From DAIDAN01 sp049303335 (GTDB lineage: Archaea; Aenigmatarchaeota; Aenigmatarchaeia; Aenigmatarchaeales; DAIDAN01), in assembly GCA_049303335.1 (NCBI GenBank), contig JBAQNA010000030.1:1-47018 (forward strand): a stretch of 47,018 nucleotides of DNA, given 5' to 3'. The notes below the pieces were generated by a model, which was not told where the DNA came from, made no database searches, and saw only the letters and a program-made list of their open reading frames with translations. Positions 14,177 to 21,431 of this stretch are shown one piece after another. A program made the translations under genes and the position numbers. Numbering within the stretch: position 1 is the first letter of the stretch; each line of letters starts with the position of its first letter.

Positions 14177-14695
14177 TTACCCAATTATCTCAACTTTTCT
14201 CATCACGTCGCCAGCCCTCAGGCTTAAGGCAACATCCATTCCCTCGATCACTTTTCCGAAAACCGCGTAGCTGCCGTCAAGGAAGTGCGCCTCGCCGACA
14301 ACTATGTAGAACTGGCTTGATGCGCTGTTCGGGTCGTTCGTCCGCGCCATTCCCACAGCGCCGACATCGTGCTTCAGCCCGGGAACAATTTCAAGCGGTA
14401 TGGTCTCGCTCGAGCCGCCGGAGCCGTCGCCGTTCGGGTCCCCGCCCTGAATGACAAAATTCTCAACATAGCGGTGGAATTTCAATCCGCTGTAAAAGCC
14501 GCTTTGCACGAGCTTTATGAAATTCGCCGAGGTGATGGGCGCCTCCTTTTCAAAAATCTCAAACTTTATGTCTCCCTTGTCAGTCTGGATGAGCGCGTAG
14601 CGGTTCTTTCCGGAATTTTGCGAACCCATAAAAATCAAACCCGTGGTGATTATCAAGACCAATATGGCGGCTGCAATAAGAAATTTCTTTTTCAT
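14177..14695 (-). CDS. Membrane-anchored cyclophilin-type peptidyl-prolyl isomerase
   Basis: An N-terminal hydrophobic segment (residues 4-24) acts as signal or membrane anchor. The cyclophilin domain follows: GDIKFEIFEKEAPITSANFIKLV, the catalytic-region FHRYVENFVIQGGDPNGDGSGG, VGAVGMARTNDPNSASSQFYIVV and DGSYAVFGKVIEGMDV. At 172 residues it is a minimal cyclophilin. The key Arg (FHR), Gln (QGGD) and Phe (QFYI) are present, so it is probably active. It likely works outside the membrane on secreted proteins, of which this genome segment encodes many. Confidence 0.92.
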   Translation of the reverse strand: MKKKFLIAAAILVLIITTGLIFMGSQNSGKNRYALIQTDKGDIKFEIFEKEAPITSANFIKLVQSGFYSGLKFHRYVENFVIQGGDPNGDGSGGSSETIPLEIVPGLKHDVGAVGMARTNDPNSASSQFYIVVGEAHFLDGSYAVFGKVIEGMDVALSLRAGDVMRKVEIIG

Positions 14696-14932
14696 GTTTT
14701 GAATATCGAATTTTGAAATATAAAAAGATTAGGCATGAAAACCGAAGCCTGACGGATTTTTGGCGGCGGCAAAAGCGGAAAAATACAGGTTCGCTTCTTG
14801 ACGAATACGCAAACGGTATATTTATATAAGAGCTGTGATTAAAGTGACAGGCGATTATTGGCATATAAATACGGAAGATATCAAAGAATATGTATGAGAA
14901 CTGCTGAGTGGCAATAAAAAATAGGTGATTAT

Positions 14933-15037
14933 ATGATTAATGAAGAAAAAATAGAATATATGAGTGGAATTGGACTGGATAAAGGTAATTATGCAGATAT
15001 TGATGGAGCAAGAATTGAATATATGAACACTTTGTAA
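14933..15037 (+). CDS. Possible mini-protein (34 aa)
   Basis: A strong AGGTGATTAT ribosome binding site precedes ATG 14933, and 34 codons follow to TAA. The product is acidic (MINEEKIEYMSGIGL). It contains two related IEYM units near its ends. AT-rich, and placed between the cyclophilin and archease genes. Its shortness makes the call uncertain; it may be a remnant. Confidence 0.4.
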   Translation: MINEEKIEYMSGIGLDKGNYADIDGARIEYMNTL

Positions 15038-15135
15038 AAAATACACCCAAATGACGCATATTTCGGTGCTTTCTGTGATTATACGCCAGCCGTCCCGCGT
15101 CATGCGGTTGGCGCTTCCATTTTTTATTTAGCGCG

Positions 15136-15146
15136 CTTAAATAATC
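15136..15146 (+). promoter_or_regulatory. TATA box of archease
   Basis: GCTTAAATAAT about 20-30 bp before ATG 15166, with no ribosome binding site between, suggests a leaderless transcript. Confidence 0.5.
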
Positions 15147-15165
15147 CGCGCGGCAATTCCTTCTT

Positions 15166-15606
15166 ATGATGCGGAAAAAATACGAGATAGTCCCGGAAAT
15201 CGCCACCGCGGACATGTGCTTTCGCGCGTTCGGCGCTTCGCTGGAGGAGGCTTTTGCGAATGCGGGTTTCGCGATGTTCGACATAATCTCGGACGCGAAC
15301 CAGGTAAGGCCGAAAGTGGCGGAAGAAATAAAAGTGGAAAGCGAGGACTTGCAGGCTTTGCTTTTCGATTTCCTTTCCGAGCTTTTGTATTTGCAGGACA
15401 CGAAAAGATTATTGTTCTCCGAGTTTGACGTGAAGATTCAGAAGCCGAAATCCGGAAAAGAAAAATACAAGCTAACCGCGAAAGCGCGCGGGCAGGAAAT
15501 GGACGGCATCGAGCTGCGCAACCAGGTCAAGGCGATAACATACCATCTGATGGAAATAAAAGAAGAGAAAGGAATTTGGACGATTCAGGTGATACTGGAT
15601 TTGTAG
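15166..15606 (+). CDS. Archease, activator of the RtcB RNA ligase
   Basis: Archease raises RtcB turnover by promoting its guanylylation. The 146-residue product has the family pattern: YEIVPEIATADMCFRAFGASLEEAFANAGFAMFDII at the N-terminus, DLQALLFDFLSELLYLQDTKRLLFSEFDV in the middle, and AITYHLMEIKEEKGIWTIQVILDL at the end, with the metal-binding Asp in LDL. The usual HTAD of the first strand reads IATAD here, so the His is absent. ATG 15166 or 15169 is the start. rtcB lies 2.7 kb downstream on the same strand, separated by a minus-strand, AT-rich two-gene block. Confidence 0.92.
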   Translation: MMRKKYEIVPEIATADMCFRAFGASLEEAFANAGFAMFDIISDANQVRPKVAEEIKVESEDLQALLFDFLSELLYLQDTKRLLFSEFDVKIQKPKSGKEKYKLTAKARGQEMDGIELRNQVKAITYHLMEIKEEKGIWTIQVILDL

Positions 15607-15617
15607 AAAGAAAAGAA

Positions 15618-17513
15618 TCAAGAAACTTTTTGAGAAGTATATGTTAAATCTTCCAAAAATTCTTTCATAACAAACACTTGCCTTTCCGTTCCATCTAGTC
15701 TATTTATCAAACATTTTTTAACGCCATAAAATCCTGAATCTTTATCTTTTGAGTCTTCTAAATCTATAATCTCGTATTCTTCAGGTTTATCTGCATTTCC
15801 AGATATGTCATCTTCCCATACTATTATAAGACTCATTTTCTTTAATTCTTTTTCTTTATTTTCTATATCATCTAAAAGTTCAGAGAGTCTTAGTTTAAAC
15901 TCAATAAATTTTAAATCAGAATCGTTATTTGGATTGGGAATAGATGGCATATTAGGCGTTTTTATCATTGCAGTTGCATCATAAGTTCTTTTTGCATGCA
16001 ATGAATAGAATTTATAATCCTTTATTATTCCTCTTCCAAGTAAATCAAAAAACAGTGCAATAAGAGTGTTTTCATCGACCGGGATTTTCTTTAGTGAAGA
16101 ATCTACTTTCAAATCTTCAAGGCTTGTAATTTCATCAGATTTTTCTACAGTCTTCGATGAAGTATCTTCTTCTGTATCATACCCAACTGTTCTTTCTCCA
16201 ATCTTTTTAATAGCGTTTTTGTATATATCAAGATAGAATTCACCACAACTATGAATTAAGTGTCTGTTAGTGGTTTGTAATTTCCCATAATTTAATGTAG
16301 AATCTACATCTATTATGCATAAAACTAAATTAGAATAAAATGTGTTAGAAGTTGGTTTTGGAAGCCTATGGTCAGAAGGAATTCCATTAATACTTATAAA
16401 CTGCTCTGGAACTTGAAAAAAGAATTTTCTCATATTACTAATATTACCCAACGCCAAATAAATTCCATTTATTTTATCTATTAAACTATCATATTTATCT
16501 TTAGACTTCTTAGGCAATAGCTCCTTTATTTCTTTCTTATCAATGAAACTTCTAATCCATACATGAGTATCAGGATTAAATCTGCCATAATCTGTTAAAT
16601 TTTCATAAAATTTATGTGAAATGATTTTCGGTTTATTTATGCCTGTTTGTTTTCTTATTAATTCTTCTATATCCCAATATTTATTATTAAAAGAAAAATC
16701 TATTTTTCCATTGAAGTCCTTAAATACCGAAGTGATATTCTGTTCTAGTCCAACAGGTATTGATTTATATTCTATTGTAATATTTATGTTAATCTTTTTG
16801 GAAAAATTATTGTTTATTAAATTTAATGTATCAGCGGCATAGCCGTACAACCGGAAAAAATGTTCTATTGATTTAATAAATTTCTGTCCGAGATTTCTTT
16901 CAATTTTATCTGATATATCATTTAATTGTGAACTCGCAGTTTTTATAAAATTCAAAACGCTTTTATCAGGAAATGAATAATTTATTATTGTTCTGGTAGA
17001 CGTATTTGTTTCTTGTAAACCGGTAGTTGTGATATTTAACGCTGATTTTTCTGTATATTTATAAGCGTCTCTTATTTCTGCTGTCCAGCTTTTTTTAGTT
17101 CCATCCGATTCAAATACAGAGTTTATATAAAAATAATTTGATGAGAATATTGTAACTTTAAGACCAACTCCTATCTTACCTTTTGATTTTTTGTCATTAA
17201 CCTTAGTTCCACCATTTAGAAAGAATAAATCTTCTTTTAAAGGAAATCCCAATCCATCGTCTTTTATCATTACACTATCATTATCTAAATTGAATATTAT
17301 GTCTATATTGCCTTCATTTATTCTACTATTTTTATCAATAGCATCAATAGAATTTTGAAGTGTCTCAAAGATTACTCGCCATTCCAACGGATATGTTTCA
17401 ACTGCATTCTTAATTGCAGTTTTATACAAGTCTATCTTTCCACTACTAAGTAAATCGAACTCTGGCATATTCTGTCTTTGTTTTGAAAACTTAAATACTT
17501 CTTCGCGATTCAA
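15618..17513 (-). CDS. GHKL-type ATPase, function unknown
   Basis: A 631-residue protein with an N-terminal GHKL (Hsp90/MutL/histidine-kinase fold) ATP-binding domain: N-box ETLQNSIDAID around residues 50-60, the DDGLGF motif at 85-90 and the glycine lid GKIGVGLK at 112-119. The remaining ~450 residues carry no motif I recognise; one acidic low-complexity segment lies near residue 450. No kinase H-box and no membrane span. Related standalone GHKL proteins occur in MORC-like and anti-phage contexts, but the family here is open. Its start overlaps the stop of the LAGLIDADG gene (ATGA), so they are coupled. Very AT-rich relative to archease and rtcB, suggesting acquisition. Confidence 0.8.
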   Translation of the reverse strand: MNREEVFKFSKQRQNMPEFDLLSSGKIDLYKTAIKNAVETYPLEWRVIFETLQNSIDAIDKNSRINEGNIDIIFNLDNDSVMIKDDGLGFPLKEDLFFLNGGTKVNDKKSKGKIGVGLKVTIFSSNYFYINSVFESDGTKKSWTAEIRDAYKYTEKSALNITTTGLQETNTSTRTIINYSFPDKSVLNFIKTASSQLNDISDKIERNLGQKFIKSIEHFFRLYGYAADTLNLINNNFSKKININITIEYKSIPVGLEQNITSVFKDFNGKIDFSFNNKYWDIEELIRKQTGINKPKIISHKFYENLTDYGRFNPDTHVWIRSFIDKKEIKELLPKKSKDKYDSLIDKINGIYLALGNISNMRKFFFQVPEQFISINGIPSDHRLPKPTSNTFYSNLVLCIIDVDSTLNYGKLQTTNRHLIHSCGEFYLDIYKNAIKKIGERTVGYDTEEDTSSKTVEKSDEITSLEDLKVDSSLKKIPVDENTLIALFFDLLGRGIIKDYKFYSLHAKRTYDATAMIKTPNMPSIPNPNNDSDLKFIEFKLRLSELLDDIENKEKELKKMSLIIVWEDDISGNADKPEEYEIIDLEDSKDKDSGFYGVKKCLINRLDGTERQVFVMKEFLEDLTYTSQKVS

Positions 17514-18161
17514 GGTTTGAACGACTTTATCGCTTCCTCCAGCTTCTTTGATTTGGCAGGATGCAGGAATCCTATTTCTTTCTGGAATTTCAGCAAGTCG
17601 TCTTTCCCGCAGATGCTGAGTCTCAATATATTTTTGCCTTTTCTTTCCTTGACTGACGATTCAATATCAAAATGCTTCATAAGCGCGTTTCTCACGCTTT
17701 CCAAGCCGGTTTTATTGACGCATTCCAGCCTTACAGTCCTGCTCTTGCCTTTTTTGGACTTCAACATAACTTTCACAGTCAAAGAAAGCACGAAGCCAGA
17801 ATTTCATGTTTTCCTTGGAGAGCGTAGGCATTCTCCACTCCCAAGAGTAAAATGAAGTAAACTGCTTTACCAATTTATGATAAAGCTCCTTTGATTGAAC
17901 CTTGCATCTTTGACCTTCTTTAAGAATCGGCTTTATTCCAAAGTATTTTTCAAACCTGCCTTGAAAATCTTTTAGAAGAACTATATTTGTATTTCTTAAT
18001 GCAATATAGTAATACTTGTGTTTCTGTGTAGGAGGATTTCTTATTACATATCCGTCTGCGCAAAGATACGCATGAACCGCAGCCAAATTCTCGTCAAAAA
18101 TCAGAATATCACCAAAAGAAATGTTGTTTAGCTTATTTATTTCTTTTTTGTTGCAAGACAT
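17510..18161 (-). pseudogene. LAGLIDADG homing-endonuclease-like gene with a +1 frameshift
   Basis: The ATG at 18161 has an excellent GGAGGTGAT site. The first frame contains the first LAGLIDADG motif (VHAYLCADGYV) and the second (LRAFFDCESYV), then goes out of frame. The other frame resumes at once with KSKKGKSRTVRLECVNKTGLESVRNALMKHF and ends at 17510. The frames meet at a run of six A (minus strand; 17750-17755 as T on the plus strand). With five A the product would be a continuous 216-residue two-motif protein. It could be a true pseudogene, a programmed frameshift or a read error. It is coupled to the GHKL ATPase and sits divergently beside rtcB. Confidence 0.75.
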
Positions 18162-18170
18162 ACATATCAC

Positions 18171-18296
18171 CTCCGAATCTTTTTTTCGAAGGCGGAAAGC
18201 TTTTGAGCGAGCCTTAACATTTTTAGCGGAGCGCGGTCGAAGACCAAAAATGTTTAAGAGCGAGCTCAAAGCAGACGAAGAAAAAAAGCGAAGGAG
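18171..18296. repeat. 126-bp imperfect palindrome upstream of rtcB
   Basis: The arms run from CTCC at 18171 to GGAG at 18296. Matching blocks include CTTTTTTT with AAAAAAAG, GAGC with GCTC, and CATTTTT with AAAAATG, and the centre is GGTC-GAA-GACC. The left arm touches the ribosome binding site of the LAGLIDADG gene; the right arm ends 6 bp before the rtcB TATA box. Divergent regulatory hairpin or remnant of an inserted element. Confidence 0.75.
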
Positions 18297-18301
18297 GCAA
18301 G

Positions 18302-18310
18302 ACTTAAATA
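18302..18310 (+). promoter_or_regulatory. TATA box of rtcB
   Basis: ACTTAAATA lies 17-25 bp before ATG 18327. The absence of a ribosome binding site suggests a leaderless mRNA. Confidence 0.5.
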
Positions 18311-18326
18311 GTTCGCAACAAAAAGA

Positions 18327-19814
18327 ATGTTTATGACAGATATAAAATCAACTGCTAAGAAAGTTGCGAACGCTGTATGGGAAATACCAAAGACCGTGAA
18401 AGCAGGAATGCTGGTAAACGCAAAGGTAATAGCAACAGATGCGCTGTTCAAGGAAATGGATCCGGGAGTGTTTGAACAAGTTACAAATGTTGCATGCCTA
18501 CCAGGTATTCAAAGAAACGCTTTCTGCATGCCCGATGGGCATTGGGGATTTTAGAAAAAGTGTAACGCTTTTCTAAACCAAAACGGATTTCCAATCGGCG
18601 GCGTGGCGGCTTTCTCGGAAGAGAACGGAATTATCTCGCCGGGCGGCGTCGGGTATGACATAAATTGCGGCGTCCGCATAATGAAAACAAATCTGACTTT
18701 GAAGGATGTGAAGCCGAAGTTGAAACTTCTTATCGATACTTTGTTCAAGAACGTTCCCGCGGGGCTCGGCTCGCGCGGCGCGGTCAGCCTCAACCACAAT
18801 TCTTTTGACGAGGTGATGACGCAGGGCGTGAAGTGGTGCGTGGACAACGGCTACGGATGGAAAGGCGACATCGAGAGGTGCGAAAATTACGGCGCGCTTC
18901 CCGCGGACGCGAGCAAGGCTTCCGAAAAGGCGAAGGAGCGCGGCTACGACCAGCTCGGAACTCTCGGTAGCGGAAACCATTTTCTTGAGGTTCAAACCGT
19001 TGAGGATATTTTCCAGCCGGAGGTCGCGAAATTGTTCGGCATAACCGAGCCGAAGCAAATAGTTGTTATGATTCACTGCGGCTCGCGCGGATTCGGCCAC
19101 CAGATTGCGTCCGAATACATCAGGATAATGGACGGCGCGGTCCGCAAATACAACATCCAGATAAAAGACCGCGAGCTTGTTTGCGCGCCAATCCACTCGA
19201 AAGAAGGCGAGGACTATTACGCGGCGATGAACTGCGCGGTGAACAACGCGTTCGCGAACAGGCAGGTTATAATGCACCTCGCGAGAAAAAGTTTCGAGCA
19301 GGTTTTCGGCAAGAGGGCGGAGGATATGGAGATGGAATTGGTTTATGATGTCTGCCACAACGTTGCGAAAAAGGAGGAGTACAAGATTGACGGAAAGAGC
19401 ACGAAAGTCGTGGTGCACAGGAAAGGCGCGACGCGCGCTTTCGCGGCGGGGCACAAGGACAATCCTGATGTTTACCGCAAGACCGGACATCCTGTAATAA
19501 TCCCAGGCGCGATGGGCTCGTCAAGTTTCATTTGTGTTGGCACGGAAAAGGCGGAGGAAACTTTCTTCAGCAGCTGCCACGGCGCGGGAAGGCTGATGAG
19601 CAGGACGCAGGCGCTCCGCGAGTTTAGTGGAGACAAAATAAAGCAGGAGATGGAAGCAAAAGGATTCGCTGTGCGCGCAAAATCGCTGCCGGGACTCGCG
19701 GAAGAGGCGACCGGCGCTTATAAAAATGTCAGTGAAGTCGTTCGCGCAACAGAAGAAGCGGGAATCTGCAAGACCGTTGTGCGCGTGCACTCGCTCGCGA
19801 CTATGAAAGGATAA
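18327..19814 (+). CDS. rtcB: RNA-splicing ligase RtcB, gene interrupted by a predicted BHB intron
   Basis: RtcB joins 2',3'-cyclic-phosphate and 5'-OH ends, the last step of archaeal tRNA splicing. The first reading frame runs 75 codons to TAG 18552-18554, ending in CMPDGHWG. The same frame resumes with GFPIGGVAAFSEENGIISPGG and runs to 19814. Removing 33 nt (18550-18582) restores HWGYGFPIGG and a 484-residue protein of normal length. All catalytic residues lie after the interruption: DINCGVR, GSGNHF, HCGSRGFGH, CHNVAKKE and the nucleophile SCHGAGR. There is no intein. Without splicing only an inactive 75-residue peptide would be made, unless a downstream GTG (18603) is used, which would lack the start of the fold. 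Confidence 0.93.
18550..18582 (+). other. Predicted 33-nt BHB-like intron within rtcB mRNA
   Basis: Intron stem TTTAGAAAA pairs with TTTTCTAAA (9 bp, 18550-18558 with 18569-18577). Exon TTGG (18542-18545) pairs with intron CCAA (18578-18581). The unpaired bases are GGAT on the 5' side and AAC on the 3' side, so this is a relaxed BHB without an outer helix. The in-frame TAG is inside the stem. Boundaries are set by the conserved HWGYGF; a 36-nt excision following strict bulge rules would drop the Tyr. Confidence 0.7.
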
Positions 19815-19898
19815 ACTTTTTCGTGCAGGTTTTTGACAGTTTATATTATCGCTGCTTCGCAGACCGATATTGCTGTCAAAAACTCGTTGAAAAAGTTT
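19813..19898. terminator. Two-tier hairpin between convergent rtcB and phosphoesterase genes
   Basis: AAACTTTTTC (19813-19822) pairs perfectly with GAAAAAGTTT (19889-19898). After an internal loop TTTTTGACAG pairs with CTGTCAAAAA. The apical part can form TATCG/CGATA and CTG/CAG. It begins at the rtcB stop codon. Possibly a bidirectional terminator or mRNA-stabilising 3' end. Confidence 0.6.
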
Positions 19899-19923
19899 AA
19901 TCAAAAATTTTTATAATTTCTTG

Positions 19924-20709
19924 CTATATTCTCTTCATCTTGTCAAGCGTTCCCAGAAAAGTCCCGTCGAGAAGATAGACTTCCGAATGCTTCCAGTCAG
20001 CCATCTGCAGAATCGGGCTGAGCGGCTTGAACTTTTTTCCGCTCTTGTTCGAGGATTTCCTGTTAAACGGCATTCCTCCGATAAGGCGGTTGAAAACAGG
20101 AACGGAAATTATTTTTTCCAGCTTGCACGCTTTTCCGTATTTTTTCTCCAGCTTTTCCCTGTCGGACTTGCTGGCAAGCCAGCACTGCTCCACGGAACGC
20201 GAGCCTACAATATCACGAAACTGAACCGCGGGATGGTCGTGCCCGATTACAAGATATTCGCAGCCCAAAGCTTCCGCGGGCGGCCAGCTCTGCCCGTGCG
20301 CGAGCCAGAAATTCTTTGTTCCGAAGCCGCTGCTCGGATATATTTTTATTCCGCGCGGAGAAAGCTTTTCAATGTCGCCGTCGTGGTTGCCCTTCACGAG
20401 AGAAGTCTTAATCTTCGCTGCAAAGTGGTTCAGAAACAGCGGCAGCTCCCTGTCCTCTTGGAAACTGGAAACCGGAATGCTGTGCTTCACGTCGCCGAGA
20501 AAAACCAAATGCTTCACATTGCTCTCGCGGACAAGCGAATCAATCCTTTCCATTATCTTTTCCGTCTGGCTCGGTATCATTATTCCAGACCTGAAAATCT
20601 CGTGCTCCATCCCGAGATGCAAGTCGCCTATGACGAGAACCTTGTCAGGCTCGAGAAGCAGCGCTGCGCCGGGGAGGAATTTCGGCTCAAGATTTTTTGC
20701 TGATTTCAT
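19924..20709 (-). CDS. Archaeal metallophosphoesterase (SbcD/Mre11-related family)
   Basis: A 261-residue calcineurin-like phosphoesterase. Visible motifs in order: DLHLG (D-x-H), FLGDVKH (GD-x), KGNHDGD (GNHD), WLAHGQSWP and GHDHPAV (GHxH). The start is taken as ATG 20709 (MKSAKNLEPKFLPG); the longer frame upstream overlaps promoter-like AT-rich sequence. It resembles the standalone archaeal SbcD-related phosphoesterase family rather than Mre11 itself. Substrate unknown. It is convergent with rtcB. Confidence 0.88.
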   Translation of the reverse strand: MKSAKNLEPKFLPGAALLLEPDKVLVIGDLHLGMEHEIFRSGIMIPSQTEKIMERIDSLVRESNVKHLVFLGDVKHSIPVSSFQEDRELPLFLNHFAAKIKTSLVKGNHDGDIEKLSPRGIKIYPSSGFGTKNFWLAHGQSWPPAEALGCEYLVIGHDHPAVQFRDIVGSRSVEQCWLASKSDREKLEKKYGKACKLEKIISVPVFNRLIGGMPFNRKSSNKSGKKFKPLSPILQMADWKHSEVYLLDGTFLGTLDKMKRI

Positions 20710-20770
20710 AAAACAGATTGCTGGATGAAAGTTTATAAAAGAAGTTATAATCCAAAGATTTTTAAGAATT

Positions 20771-21310
20771 TCAACTGAAAAAAGATTTATAGCCATACTT
20801 CAAATAAAAATCTCTGATTTCAGGAATAACATCTTTTGTTCCTTTACCATCAAATCTTTTCACAAAGGTTTCTATTATTTGCTTTATGTTTTGCTGTCCT
20901 GCAAACTCTTTTATATTTCTATAGATTTTCTCTGCGCCATTTTCATCTTTTGTAAATTGCACACCAGTTTTCAGCCACAAAGCCTCATTAGTTGTAATAG
21001 GTGTTTTCTGTTTATACACTTTCATTACGACTATCTTTTCATCTACAGCTAATGCGTAACATCTTCCCGATGCTGGCGTTATCAACTGTTCACCGCAGCG
21101 CGGACATGTCTCTTCATCCGCATATGGATCATCAAGATCGCTTTTGTAAACTACCATATCAGAAATCTCAAAAGGTAATGAGTTTTTAAATAATTCTTTT
21201 TCCCAATTATCTATTATATCATTCAAAATCGGCCTTAATGTCTTATTTTTTATTCCCATTATATTCATTTGTTCTCCAAATTCTTTCGTGCCATAAACAT
21301 AAGAATCCAT
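20771..21310 (-). CDS. Hypothetical protein with a zinc-binding-like CxxC (179 aa)
   Basis: Start ATG 21310 after GGTGAAACA. The soluble protein has a single CPRCGEQLITPASGRC segment near residues 69-84 that could bind zinc with partners elsewhere, and otherwise mixed helices and strands. No family recognised. AT-rich compared with the phosphoesterase and HerA on its two sides, like the other unknown genes of this window. Confidence 0.7.
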   Translation of the reverse strand: MDSYVYGTKEFGEQMNIMGIKNKTLRPILNDIIDNWEKELFKNSLPFEISDMVVYKSDLDDPYADEETCPRCGEQLITPASGRCYALAVDEKIVVMKVYKQKTPITTNEALWLKTGVQFTKDENGAEKIYRNIKEFAGQQNIKQIIETFVKRFDGKGTKDVIPEIRDFYLKYGYKSFFS

Positions 21311-21392
21311 TGTTTCACCTCTGTATGTATTTCATATTTTTATTAGAACCAAAGGCATTTAAATCTGATTTGCTGCCGCAGAAAATATCAAT

Positions 21393-21401
21393 CTATAAAT
21401 A
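21393..21401 (+). promoter_or_regulatory. TATA box of the HerA gene
   Basis: CTATAAATA lies about 31-39 bp before ATG 21432. Confidence 0.5.
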
Positions 21402-21431
21402 CAATCGCGCCAAAAATACTTTTTGATTCTT

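Noticed and set aside
18552..18554. The TAG in rtcB could encode pyrrolysine or be a simple nonsense mutation.
   Set aside because: The stop lies within an 11-codon insertion that disrupts a strictly conserved motif and forms a 9-bp stem with exon-intron pairing. Excision is a better explanation than readthrough. A simple point mutation would not add sequence.
18555..18700. An intein in rtcB, as in some archaea.
   Set aside because: The interruption is only 33 nt and contains no splicing domain; the rest of the protein is continuous.
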